From the NCBI RefSeq assembly GCF_022179525.1, contig NZ_BPQX01000037.1, positions 124,001 to 188,000 on the forward strand: DNA of 64,000 bases. The letters are read 5' to 3'. Within the stretch, counting starts at the first letter, position 1, and each line of letters begins with the position of its first letter. The translations under genes were made by a program, and so were the position numbers. This stretch comes from Methylobacterium persicinum (GTDB lineage Bacteria; Pseudomonadota; Alphaproteobacteria; Rhizobiales; Beijerinckiaceae). Shown here in pieces: positions 55,090-64,000 of the stretch. The notes under the pieces were generated by a model, which saw only the letters and a program-made list of their open reading frames with translations, was not told the DNA's origin and ran no database searches.

Positions 55090-55734
55090 TCAGTTCAGCA
55101 CGACGACCTTCGCGCCGACCTTCACGCGCTCGTAGAGGTCGCTGACGTCGTCGTTGGTCATGCGGATGCAGCCGGACGAGACCGCCTGACCGATCGTATC
55201 GGGCTCGTTCGAGCCGTGGATGCGGTACTCGGTGCCGCCGATGTACATGGCGCGGGCGCCGAGCGGGTTCTCGATGCCGCCGGCCATGTAGCGCGGCAGG
55301 TCGGGACGGCGGGCGAGCATCGCCTTCGGGGGCGTCCACGACGGCCATTCCTTCTTGGCGGTGATCGTCTTCACGCCGCCCCAGGTGAAGCCGGGCCGGC
55401 CGACGCCAACGCCGTAGCGCAGGGCTTCCCCGTTGCCGAGGACGAGGTAGAGGCGCCGCTCGGAAGTGGATACCACGACCGTGCCGGGGGCGTAGTTGCC
55501 GTCGAAGGCGACCAGCTCACGGGGGATCGGCTGGACCTGCGCCTGAGGGGCAGCCTGGACGCCCTGGCCGTAGCCCGGGTTATAGGTGCCCTGGTAGCCG
55601 TAGGGGCTCTGGTCCGAGTAAGTCTCTTCCGTGTCGTTCTCGCCGAAGGGATCGTAGGAAGAGGCGGCGAAGGCGGGAGCGGAAAGAATGCAAACGCCGA
55701 GGAGCGCGGCAAGCGCAGTGGCCGAGGTCTTCAT
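55090..55734 (-). CDS. L,D-transpeptidase (YkuD family), periplasmic
   Basis: From ATG 55734 this 214-residue protein has a signal peptide (MKTSATALAALLGVCILSAP then AFA), a Tyr/Gly-rich linker, and a YkuD domain: GTVVVSTSERRLYLVLGNGE, MYIGGTEYRIHGSNEPDTIG and VSSGCIRMTNDDVSDLYERV. The latter two give the catalytic HG...SxGCIR(M) motif with Cys nucleophile. Such enzymes form 3-3 cross-links in peptidoglycan or attach lipoproteins. It is convergent with the small secreted protein gene. The in-frame GTG/ATG start at 55779 is not needed. Confidence 0.92.
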   Translation of the reverse strand: MKTSATALAALLGVCILSAPAFAASSYDPFGENDTEETYSDQSPYGYQGTYNPGYGQGVQAAPQAQVQPIPRELVAFDGNYAPGTVVVSTSERRLYLVLGNGEALRYGVGVGRPGFTWGGVKTITAKKEWPSWTPPKAMLARRPDLPRYMAGGIENPLGARAMYIGGTEYRIHGSNEPDTIGQAVSSGCIRMTNDDVSDLYERVKVGAKVVVLN

Positions 55735-55938
55735 GGTGCCTACCTGTGCAATAACCTTTGCTGTTACAAGCGTGAGCATGGCACCCGAGTTCCACGATGG
55801 TCTTGGGATTTTTAGTCCCGCCGCGAATACGTAAGTTTTTAGGTTTGCGACTGTTTCCCGCCGGGCGCAGAAGGGCGTGACCGCCCCCGGGATCGCCCGG
55901 TTTGTGAGTCGGGGCCAGCCGCGCTAGAGCGAGCCGCC

Positions 55939-57036
55939 ATGTCCCACAACTCGTTCGGCCACCTGTTCCGCGTCACGACCTTCGGCGAGAGCCACGGGGT
56001 CGCCCTCGGCTGCGTCGTGGATGGCTGCCCGCCCGGCCTGCCCCTGGAGGCGGAGGAGATCCAGGCGGAGCTCGACCGGCGCAAGCCAGGCCAGTCGCGA
56101 TTCACGACCCAACGCCGGGAGCCCGATCAGGTGAAGATCCTGTCGGGTGTCTTCGCCGACGATCGCACGGGGGGGCGCCAGCTCACCACCGGCACGCCCA
56201 TCGCGCTGATGATCGAGAACACCGACCAGCGCTCGAAGGACTATTCCGAGATCCGCGACAGCTACCGGCCGGGCCATGCGGACTACACTTACGATGCCAA
56301 GTACGGCATCCGCGACTACCGCGGCGGCGGCCGTTCCTCGGCCCGGGAGACCGCTGCCCGGGTGGCGGCCGGCGCCGTGGCGCGCAAGGTGATTCCCGCC
56401 GTCACGATCCGTGCGGCCCTCGTGCAGATGGGGCCGCATGCCATCGACCGGAGTCGCTGGGACTGGGACGAGGTAGCCCGCAACCCGTTCTTCTGCCCCG
56501 ACGCGGAAACGGCGGCCTTCTATGAGGCCTATCTCGACGGCATCCGCAAGGATGGCTCGTCGGTCGGCGCGGTGATCGAGGTGGTGGCCGAGGGTGTTCC
56601 GCCGGGGCTCGGCGCCCCGGTCTACGGCAAGCTCGACTCCGACCTCGCCGCGGCGATGATGTCGATCAACGCGGTGAAGGGCGTGGAGATCGGCGACGGG
56701 TTCGCCGCCGCTTCCCTGCGCGGCGAGGACAATGCCGACGAGATGCGCGCCGGCAACGACGGGCGCCCCCGTTTCCTCGCCAACCACGCGGGCGGCATCC
56801 TGGGCGGGATTTCCAACGGTGAGCCCGTGGTGGTCCGTTTCGCCGTCAAGCCGACCTCGTCGATCCTCACGCCCCGGCAATCGGTGGACCGGCAGGGGAA
56901 TGAGGTCGACCTGATCACCAAGGGGCGCCATGACCCCTGCGTCGGCATCCGCGCCGTACCGGTGGCCGAAGCAATGATGGCCTGCGTGCTGGCCGACCAC
57001 TTTCTCCGTCAGCGGGGGCAGGTCGGGCAGTTCTGA
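55939..57036 (+). CDS. aroC: Chorismate synthase
   Basis: This 365-residue FMN-dependent enzyme converts EPSP to chorismate, the end of the shikimate pathway. Signatures: [60 protein letters not shown] then [16 protein letters not shown], and [22 protein letters not shown] 55939 opens directly before the conserved N-terminus. It is followed 43 bases later by the RibB-like gene. With aroK and aroB elsewhere in the window it completes three shikimate genes. Confidence 0.97.
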   Translation: MSHNSFGHLFRVTTFGESHGVALGCVVDGCPPGLPLEAEEIQAELDRRKPGQSRFTTQRREPDQVKILSGVFADDRTGGRQLTTGTPIALMIENTDQRSKDYSEIRDSYRPGHADYTYDAKYGIRDYRGGGRSSARETAARVAAGAVARKVIPAVTIRAALVQMGPHAIDRSRWDWDEVARNPFFCPDAETAAFYEAYLDGIRKDGSSVGAVIEVVAEGVPPGLGAPVYGKLDSDLAAAMMSINAVKGVEIGDGFAAASLRGEDNADEMRAGNDGRPRFLANHAGGILGGISNGEPVVVRFAVKPTSSILTPRQSVDRQGNEVDLITKGRHDPCVGIRAVPVAEAMMACVLADHFLRQRGQVGQF

Positions 57037-57079
57037 CACTGATGATCTCACGCCCCGCGAAGGGGAGGGCGAGATCCGT

Positions 57080-58174
57080 ATGCCGAGAGACCGAACCGTG
57101 AGCCATTGCACCGTCACCGAAGTGATCGCCGCCTTCGCCAGGGGCGAGATCGTCGTCGTCACCGATGACGACGACCGGGAGAACGAGGGCGACCTCGTCG
57201 TCGCCGCCTCCCTCTGCACCCCGGAGAAGATGGCGTTCATCATCCGCAACACCTGCGGCATCGTCTGCGCGCCGCTGACGCAGGCAGAGGCGAGACGCCT
57301 GCGCCTCGATCCGATGGTCGCCTCCAACGATGCGCCCCTCGGCACCGCCTTCACCGTTACCGTCGATGTGAAGCACGGGCTCACCACCGGCATTTCGGCC
57401 GAGCAGCGGTGCAACACCGTCCGCGCCCTGGCCAACGGCAACATGGGCGCTGCCGATTTCGTGCGGCCCGGCCACGTCTTCCCCCTCATCGCCCGGGACG
57501 GTGGCGTGCTGATGCGCTCCGGCCATACGGAGGCGGCGGTCGATCTGTGCCGGCTCGCCGACCTGCCCCCTGTCGGCGTGATCTGCGAACTCGCCAACGA
57601 CGACGGCACGGTGATGAAGGGGCCGCAGATCGAGGCCTTCGCCGAAACGCACGGCCTCAAGCGGATCTCGGTGGCCGACCTCATCGCCTATCGGCAGGCC
57701 CGGGACCGTTTGGTCGAGCGGGTCGGCCATTTCCCGGTGCAGTCCGCCCACGGGGCGATGACCGCCCATGCCTACTCGACGCCGTTCGAGGCCATCCAGC
57801 AATTCGCCTTCGTCATGGGCGAGGTCGGCGATGGGCGCGACGTGCTGGTGCGCCTGCACCGCTCGAACGTCGCCGCCGACGTCATCGGGGGCGGCCGTCA
57901 GATCGACGCGGTGCTGCGCCGCTTCGCCGAGAAGGGCCGGGGGGTCCTGGTCTACCTGCGCGACGGCACCGCCGGCGTGCCGCTGAAGAGCGTGAACGAG
58001 GAGGGGGCGGAGGCCGTCCGCGCCCGGCAATGGCGGGAGATCGGCCTGGGGGCGCAGATCCTGCGCGACCTCGGGGTTGTGTCGATCCGCAACCTCGCCA
58101 CCTCGTCGCGGTCCTATGTCGGCCTGTCGGGCTTCGGCATCGAACTGCTCGGCGACGAGCCGCTGGAAGGCTGA
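57080..58174 (+). CDS. RibB with degenerate RibA domain (RibBX-type)
   Basis: The 364-residue protein's N-terminal domain (residues about 10-210) is a typical 3,4-dihydroxy-2-butanone 4-phosphate synthase: VVVTDDDDRENEGDLVVAAS with the acidic metal and ribulose-5-phosphate site, CAPLTQAEARRLRL, FVRPGHVFPLIARDGGVLMR and SGHTEAAVDLCRLA. The C-terminal domain (about 220-364) resembles GTP cyclohydrolase II, but the zinc motif region reads VRLHRSNVAADVIGGGRQID, lacking the three cysteines. It probably makes the riboflavin precursor sugar only and may act as a regulatory RibBX-like form. A separate RibA would be needed for GTP. Confidence 0.9.
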   Translation: MPRDRTVSHCTVTEVIAAFARGEIVVVTDDDDRENEGDLVVAASLCTPEKMAFIIRNTCGIVCAPLTQAEARRLRLDPMVASNDAPLGTAFTVTVDVKHGLTTGISAEQRCNTVRALANGNMGAADFVRPGHVFPLIARDGGVLMRSGHTEAAVDLCRLADLPPVGVICELANDDGTVMKGPQIEAFAETHGLKRISVADLIAYRQARDRLVERVGHFPVQSAHGAMTAHAYSTPFEAIQQFAFVMGEVGDGRDVLVRLHRSNVAADVIGGGRQIDAVLRRFAEKGRGVLVYLRDGTAGVPLKSVNEEGAEAVRARQWREIGLGAQILRDLGVVSIRNLATSSRSYVGLSGFGIELLGDEPLEG

Positions 58175-58189
58175 CCCGCCGGGCGCGGA

Positions 58190-59605
58190 TCAGTTGGTGA
58201 TCCGCGCCTGGGCGCCGGCCGCGGCGAACATCTGTTGGACTGCGTTATTGATTTCGGTCGGCGAGTTCGCGGAATAGGCGTTGCTCGACCCTGATGCGCA
58301 GGACGCGAGGTTCGAACTGATTGAGCTCAGCAAATAGTTTTGAATGAAGTCGAAGACCGACTTTAATGCGGCACCTTTCGGATCGCTGGTCTGTAGAGAG
58401 GTTGGCGGCACGAGATAGGTCGTATTAAGTGTCATCAACGTGTAGCCCTTCGACTTGATGGCATCGCAGGCTGATGGAAGAAACGATTCGACGGTGATAG
58501 GTTGTGCAAATCCGGAGAAGACTTTGCAATTTGGAGTTATGCAAGGCGAGTAGGCCGTAAAGTACTGATCATAGCCATCCGTCCAGCCGCCATTGTAAGC
58601 AACCTTGATGTCCGAGTCTTGCACGCCATCCGTGATTAGCATCACGAAGCCCTGAGCTGTTCCCTGGGTGAGGCCGTTTCCGTCCGTCTTCAAGTTGTTG
58701 CTGAGGCTTTTAAGGCTGTTTGTCGTATTTGTGCCGCCGTCATTGGCATAATTTCCAATGTCCAATGCTTGTACGGCAGTGATGGCGTCGGAAATGGTGG
58801 GCGTGAGTGAGACCAGAGTTTTGAATTGAGAGCTCATCGTATAGATGGCGACTTGGAATCGGTTCGAATTGGTGGCATTGGCGATTTGGTTCAGGGCCGT
58901 GACGACGGCGTTTTTCGCCACATCGATGCGTAGGGTGGCGCCGGCATTGCGGACTGTCGTCGTCGTTCCAGAGTAGTGACAGGCGACCGCGCATCCCCCT
59001 GTCGCGTTGAAGACGATCTGCTGGTCCTTGAGAGTCGCGCCGATACCCATGGAGGATGAGGTATCGATCACGATGTGAATGTTCGTGAAGGCCGGGATCG
59101 TCAAAGTCGAGCTGGCCGTCCCGGCGAAATTCATGGTCTTCGTGCCAAGGATCTTCATGAAGATGGTCGGCATGGTGAAGGAATAAGACACCGTCGCGGT
59201 GAAAGTCCGGCCATCGCCAGCGGGAGAGATGCCGATTGTCGGTGCCGGTACGGTAGCGGGGAGCGATCCCGTGTTGGCCTTGAACTGCGCCAGCGCCTGT
59301 GTCTTCCCGACGGTGATCGCGTCGTTGGTGGGGTCGCTGGTCCCGGTGTAGTTCACGATATAGGTCTGCGCGCTGGTGATCGCAGCCACCACCGCCGCGT
59401 CGGCGGCATGGTCGAGCTTCGATTTCGCTGCGAGTTCCAGCCCGTAATCGGTGGCGAAACCCACGAAGCCGATGAGGGGGATCGCCGAGAACGCGAACAT
59501 CGTGGTCAGGCTTCCGGACTGATCGCTGCCGGAGCGGCGCAAGAGCGCTGGAAGGCGGCGGAACAGTGTCCCGAAGGTTCTCAGCGCGTCTGATGCTGCC
59601 GTCAT
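58190..59605 (-). CDS. TadG-like pilus assembly protein with vWA domain
   Basis: This 471-residue protein begins with a Tad-type N-terminal segment (SDQSGSLTTMFAFSAIPLIG followed by FVGFATDYGLELAAKSKLDH). Next come a periplasmic domain and a vWA-like domain with a MIDAS motif DTSSSMGIGATLKD in IHIVIDTSSSMG, and an IANATNSNRFQVAIYTMSSQ stretch. TadG proteins are minor pseudopilin-associated components of Flp pili. It is the third of three minus-strand Tad-like genes. No Flp pilin, TadA ATPase or TadV peptidase is in the window. Confidence 0.85.
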   Translation of the reverse strand: MTAASDALRTFGTLFRRLPALLRRSGSDQSGSLTTMFAFSAIPLIGFVGFATDYGLELAAKSKLDHAADAAVVAAITSAQTYIVNYTGTSDPTNDAITVGKTQALAQFKANTGSLPATVPAPTIGISPAGDGRTFTATVSYSFTMPTIFMKILGTKTMNFAGTASSTLTIPAFTNIHIVIDTSSSMGIGATLKDQQIVFNATGGCAVACHYSGTTTTVRNAGATLRIDVAKNAVVTALNQIANATNSNRFQVAIYTMSSQFKTLVSLTPTISDAITAVQALDIGNYANDGGTNTTNSLKSLSNNLKTDGNGLTQGTAQGFVMLITDGVQDSDIKVAYNGGWTDGYDQYFTAYSPCITPNCKVFSGFAQPITVESFLPSACDAIKSKGYTLMTLNTTYLVPPTSLQTSDPKGAALKSVFDFIQNYLLSSISSNLASCASGSSNAYSANSPTEINNAVQQMFAAAGAQARITN

Positions 59606-59712
59606 TCCATCCCTACCGTGCGCGGGTGCGCTTCGCCCACCGGGTCGCGTCCTGCTGCGATGGAACGATTCGAGCCATCGGCATCTCCTGGATAGTCACT
59701 GAAGGTGAATCA

Positions 59713-60423
59713 TCAGTACCCCGAGCAGGCTTTTCCAAAGGCATCGTCGCCGCTCGCGACTTTGTATTTGAGGCTGCTGACGTATCGGGGGTTGATGTAC
59801 GACGATCTCTTCATCACGGACTTGCTGAGGAGACCGGTAAATACGGAGGGCGACCACGTATACGTGATGTCGGCGACGACTACGTAGAGAGGGGGGTTGC
59901 TGCCGCCCTGCGGACTGGTGACAGGGGTGAACAGACTCTGCGGCAGGGTCGTCGCGCTCGGCGCGGCGGTGTCGGCCACGGAGGTCGGGTTGGTGCCGCA
60001 CACGCGCTGGGATGCCGCGCCCGTCCAGTTGACGTAGGCCTTGTACTGACAATTGCTCGTGCAGCCGTTGACCGTTGGAGCAAAGCTGATACCGGCCATC
60101 GAGATGGTAATGTCGTTCGTCCAGCTGATGTTCTTACCGGCGGAATCGCTCAGGACCTTGGGAAAGGTCAACATCGCCGAGTCGTAGGCGTAGTGAAGAT
60201 CCGTGTAATACAGGTTCGTGTCCGAGCCGGCCGCGAGGATTTCAGCGATCGAATTGGCGGTATCGGTGAGCTGCCGTGATTGCCGGATGAAGCTCGAGAA
60301 CTCGAAGATGCCGGCCGAAAGGGCCAGGAGCACCGGGAAGAGCAGACTGAACTCGACGATGGCAACGCCCTGGCGGTCGCCCCTGAGGCGGGCGAAGAAC
60401 GAGCGAAAGGCCATTCTCAGCAT
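59713..60423 (-). CDS. TadE/TadG-like pseudopilin
   Basis: This 236-residue protein has a short basic head (FFARLRGDRQGVAIVEFSLL) with the G/VAIVE start of TadE-type pseudopilins, a membrane helix (LLFPVLLALSAGIFEFSSFI) and a periplasmic domain. The conserved glutamate at position 5 of the mature-like N-terminus is present (VEFSLL). Its start overlaps the end of the upstream gene by seven bases (60417-60423), suggesting cotranscription. Confidence 0.82.
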   Translation of the reverse strand: MLRMAFRSFFARLRGDRQGVAIVEFSLLFPVLLALSAGIFEFSSFIRQSRQLTDTANSIAEILAAGSDTNLYYTDLHYAYDSAMLTFPKVLSDSAGKNISWTNDITISMAGISFAPTVNGCTSNCQYKAYVNWTGAASQRVCGTNPTSVADTAAPSATTLPQSLFTPVTSPQGGSNPPLYVVVADITYTWSPSVFTGLLSKSVMKRSSYINPRYVSSLKYKVASGDDAFGKACSGY

Positions 60424-61133
60424 CCCGCGTAGGTGGTGGCGCCGCTATAGGGCTCCGCCTTGAACGTCGCCGTGGACATCAGCGCGTTGATTTGCTTCCC
60501 CTGGTACGTCGTCGTCGATCGGCCCGAGAACAGAACGGTGAAGTAACTAGCCGGATAGAGGATCTGCACAACGACGTATTGCCCGCCGGAGCCGGGGCAG
60601 AACGAGTTCGTCGTCGCATCGAGCTGCGGCAGCAGCAAGGCGCTTTGCTTGGCGTTGACGTATGAATAGTAGCCGGTCGTGGTGGTGGTCGCGGGAACGA
60701 CCGTGATATTCACGAACACATTGTTGCAGTTGAAGTTTGCCGGCAGTTTCGGGCAGACGACGGTGGTTCGGAAGGTGCTGGCGCTCATCCCCGCGGTGGA
60801 GACCGCTCCCGTCATCACCGCCCGGGCACTCCCGCGGGCCGCCGAGTCGAGCGCCGACATCATGAAGAAGGTGTAGCCGACCTCGAACACGCCGAGCAGC
60901 GTCAGCATGAACGGCAGCACGAGGAGCCCGAACTCGACAGCCGTCGCTCCGGTCTTGTCGCGGCGCAGGCGGCGAAGAAGCTGCAGCGGTCGCCGACTGG
61001 GTGTGCGCGGTGCTCGCGGGGTCGTGGGCCGACCCCCTTCGTTCCGCGTCTCCTCCGCAAAGCTTTCCAACGATTTGCCCGTAACTTGCCTGCGATGGCC
61101 AGTGTTCGGACAAACCCCTAACGAATTGTGCAA
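60417..61133 (-). CDS. TadE-like pseudopilin
   Basis: The pseudopilin core is KTGATAVEFGLLVLPFMLTL then LGVFEVGYTFFMM, with the conserved glutamate after the cleavage-type glycine. A basic Arg/Pro-rich head of about 55 residues precedes it. The only in-frame start is TTG at 61133, with no clear ribosome-binding site; a second TTG lies near residue 22. The mature domain is about 175 residues with cysteines in VVCPKLPANFNCNN and TYAGC. Upstream genes of a Tad locus are not present in the window. Confidence 0.75.
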   Translation of the reverse strand: MHNSLGVCPNTGHRRQVTGKSLESFAEETRNEGGRPTTPRAPRTPSRRPLQLLRRLRRDKTGATAVEFGLLVLPFMLTLLGVFEVGYTFFMMSALDSAARGSARAVMTGAVSTAGMSASTFRTTVVCPKLPANFNCNNVFVNITVVPATTTTTGYYSYVNAKQSALLLPQLDATTNSFCPGSGGQYVVVQILYPASYFTVLFSGRSTTTYQGKQINALMSTATFKAEPYSGATTYAGC

Positions 61134-61215
61134 TTGCCGAGAAAAAGCTCAGTGAGTGTTTTCAGCTCTGCTTCTGTAGCGGCGCCGATGCTTCAATGCG
61201 CCGCAGTGGTCGTCA

Positions 61216-62145
61216 TCATCCGCCCATGAGCGCGTGGACATGGGCGGCCACCGACTTGGACAGGCCCTCCAGACTATAGCCGCCCTCGAGCACCGAGACG
61301 ACGCGTCCGCCCGCCCGGCGTCCGGCGATCTCCATGATCCGCCGAGTCGCCCATCCGTAGTCCTCGGCCTCGAGCCGCAGGTTGGCGAGGGGGTCGAGGC
61401 GGTGCCCATCGAAGCCTGCAGAGATGACGATGAGATCGGGCTGGAAGGCTTCGAGACGGGGCAGGATCGCCGTTTCGAACGCGTCGCGAAAGATCTCCCC
61501 GTCGTCGTTGGCGCGCAGGGGCACGTTGACGATCGTGTTCTTCTCACCCCGTTCGGAGGCCGCGCCGGTCCCGGGATAGAGCGGCATCTGGTGAGTCGAG
61601 CAGTAGAGGACGTTGCCGTCGTCCCAGAAGATATCCTGGCTGCCGTTGCCGTGATGCACGTCCCAGTCGACAAGAGCCACCCGTTCCGCACCGTGGGCGG
61701 CCTGGGCGTGCCGGGCGGCGATGGCCGCATGGTTGAAAAGGCAGAACCCCATAGCCTGGGTTCGTTCGGCATGATGGCCCGGGGGGCGCATGGCCACGAA
61801 GGCATTGGTGCATTCCCCGCCCATCACCGCATCGACGGCATGGTTCGCACCCCCCATGGCCCGGAGCGTCGCCTCTAGGCTGCCGGAGGACAGGATCGTA
61901 TCGGAGTCGATGGCGACCATGCCGTGCTCCGGCACGGCGGCGATCAGCGCCTCCACGTAGTCCGCCGGGTGGACGAGGGTCGCCGCGGAGGGATCCGCCC
62001 TTGGCGCCTGAACCCGCACGAGGGCGGCGAACCGCTCGTCCTCCAGGGCGCGCTCGATCGCCCGCATCCGTGCCGGACGCTCCGGGTGTCCTTCAGGGAC
62101 CTCGTGGTCGAAGCTCGCGGGATGGCTCACGTACAGGGTGGTCAC
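61216..62145 (-). CDS. Histone deacetylase family protein (acetoin-utilisation/AcuC-like)
   Basis: From GTG 62145 (GGAGG eight bases upstream) this 309-residue zinc deacetylase has family motifs: HPERPARMRAIERALEDERF, VAMRPPGHHAERTQAMGFCL with catalytic histidines, VALVDWDVHHGNGSQDIFWD with zinc ligands, IVISAGFDGHRLDPLANLRL and VSVLEGGYSLEGLSKSVAAH. Substrates could be acetylated polyamines, acetylated proteins such as Acs, or other amides. acs is in the window but distant; the link is inference. Confidence 0.93.
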   Translation of the reverse strand: MTTLYVSHPASFDHEVPEGHPERPARMRAIERALEDERFAALVRVQAPRADPSAATLVHPADYVEALIAAVPEHGMVAIDSDTILSSGSLEATLRAMGGANHAVDAVMGGECTNAFVAMRPPGHHAERTQAMGFCLFNHAAIAARHAQAAHGAERVALVDWDVHHGNGSQDIFWDDGNVLYCSTHQMPLYPGTGAASERGEKNTIVNVPLRANDDGEIFRDAFETAILPRLEAFQPDLIVISAGFDGHRLDPLANLRLEAEDYGWATRRIMEIAGRRAGGRVVSVLEGGYSLEGLSKSVAAHVHALMGG

Positions 62146-62563
62146 GCGGACATCCTCCCGAAACCCCTCCCGCCGCACGACTGCAGCGGAAGCCGGCAAT
62201 GTGACACGGGCGGAACGCGCGGACCATGAGTCGGTGCCGCCGGAGGCTGATGATCCCGGATTTTCAGTCCCCCGCGCGTGCAATCATGGATCGTACGGGT
62301 TGCCGATGAAGGGTCTGCGCGATGCCTTTCCCGCCCTTGTCGCGAGGTGGCGCTCCGGTTGCAGGCGCTCCCGTTCGCAGCCGCGGTCATTTTCCGCTAA
62401 CGAAACCCCGCAACGTTCGAATAACGCTCTCTCGTTGGCAGGTGTTTACCTGAAGAGGCGTTCAGATTTGCACGTTAACCTCCGGAAGATCAGCCGCCTC
62501 GTACTGTCGGATACACGGAACGACAGAGCCGACCTGAACGAAAGGTCGCGGAGGCAGGCAACA
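62146..62563. other. Intergenic region between the deacetylase and the small conserved protein
   Basis: No gene is supported in these 418 bases, which lie between divergent genes; they include the deacetylase promoter and an isolated GTTAAC near 62473 without a correctly spaced partner. Nothing else stands out. Confidence 0.5.
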
Positions 62564-63004
62564 ATGATCCAGATCTCGGTTGAACAGTTCTGCAACCATG
62601 CGGTCTCGGCCGGCGCGATCGCGCCGGAGGACCTCGTTGCCCTGAAGCGCGAAGTCATCCCGGACGGCATCACCTGCCGTGAAGAGGCCGACCTGCTGAT
62701 CGCCCTCGAGCGGGCGGTGCCGGCGTCCGAAGGCTTCGCGGACTTCCTCGTGGCGATGGTCGTCGACTACGTGGTGTGGGGGGAGCGGTCCACGGGCTAT
62801 GTCGACCGCGAGACCGCAGGGTGGCTCGCCGCCTCGCTCAGCGGCCGCGCGGGCCCGAGCCCGGTCGGCGCGCGCATCGCCCAGGAGATCGTGCGCGAGG
62901 CGCAGGGGTCCGCCGAGGCGCTGACCGCCTTCGCCCTCGAAGCCAACCGCTGGATTCGCGAACCTTCCGGCCGGTCGCGCCCGCACTTCGCCCTCGCCGC
63001 CTGA
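62564..63004 (+). CDS. Conserved 146-residue protein of unknown function
   Basis: ATG 62564 has GGAGG nine bases upstream. The protein begins [20 protein letters not shown] and contains [40 protein letters not shown] and [14 protein letters not shown]. It is a mostly helical, soluble protein with no signal peptide or recognised domain. The upstream longer frame has no coding character. It lies 101 bases before pccA on the same strand. A family cannot be named. Confidence 0.78.
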   Translation: MIQISVEQFCNHAVSAGAIAPEDLVALKREVIPDGITCREEADLLIALERAVPASEGFADFLVAMVVDYVVWGERSTGYVDRETAGWLAASLSGRAGPSPVGARIAQEIVREAQGSAEALTAFALEANRWIREPSGRSRPHFALAA

Positions 63005-63104
63005 GGGGCTGTCCGGCACAGCTTCCGTCCGCGGCGCAACTGCTCTATCGGAACAAATAAGCCGGTCTGCAATCCGGCGATCCCGATCCAGGGCGGCCCG
63101 AGAG

Positions 63105-64000
<896 letters not shown>

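Overview
The window is a GC-rich (well over 60 percent by eye) chromosomal segment of an alphaproteobacterium, most likely Hyphomicrobiales and probably Methylobacterium/Methylorubrum. That placement is inferred from CtrA next to flagellar genes, a phasin, a 660-residue acyl-CoA:acetate CoA-transferase, a biotin carboxylase of the propionyl-CoA carboxylase type, a CitG-like gene without citrate lyase, and general codon and gene style. No rRNA operon, CRISPR array, prophage or intact insertion sequence is visible. There is one tRNA (Thr, CGT).

Layout. 1-8.6 kb: exopolysaccharide/O-antigen locus (flippase fragment, polymerase/ligase, Wzz/GumC protein with a degenerate kinase domain, GT2 glycosyltransferase, a stand-alone NepR-like anti-sigma protein, UDP-glucuronate 4-epimerase, UDP-sugar dehydrogenase). 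8.6-13.4 kb: c-type cytochrome, OhrR-type MarR regulator, XerD coupled to a tiny membrane protein, aroK-aroB, tRNA-Thr. 13.6-22.6 kb: envelope and secreted proteins (DUF2778/Tlde1-like, OmpA with a proline/glycine-rich arm, DUF2865, CreA, a trypsin-like protease) plus cysS. 22.7-32.8 kb: an outer-membrane beta-barrel gene without a canonical start codon, ctrA divergent from fliI-fliJ, a YbhN-type membrane protein, the CoA-transferase and flhA. 33-38 kb: capsule-export remnants (KpsE, KpsT, two glycosyltransferase-like genes, one interrupted by an in-frame stop, no KpsM permease). 38.5-46.8 kb: ilvE, an MsbA-type exporter, a divergent pair around a Zur-like box (Spy/CpxP-like and ZnuA-like), heparinase II/III family protein, purH. 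46.9-51.1 kb: acs-DUF485-actP acetate operon. 51.4-58.2 kb: a PAS sensor kinase whose phospho-acceptor histidine is arginine, a phasin, an L,D-transpeptidase, aroC and a RibBA-like protein lacking the cyclohydrolase zinc cysteines. 58.2-64 kb: three Tad pseudopilin-like genes, an acetoin utilisation/histone-deacetylase family enzyme, a small conserved protein and the start of pccA.

How genes work together. Acetate uptake and activation (actP, acs), the CoA-transferase, PccA and phasin point to short-chain acyl-CoA and polyhydroxyalkanoate metabolism. aroK, aroB and aroC supply the shikimate pathway. CtrA and the flagellar export genes lie together, and a CtrA-like box precedes flhA. The most notable oddities are degenerate enzymes (GumC kinase domain, PAS kinase, RibA domain), an ATT-for-ATG start, an in-frame TAA in a capsule glycosyltransferase, and a large palindromic repeat present in three intergenic copies.
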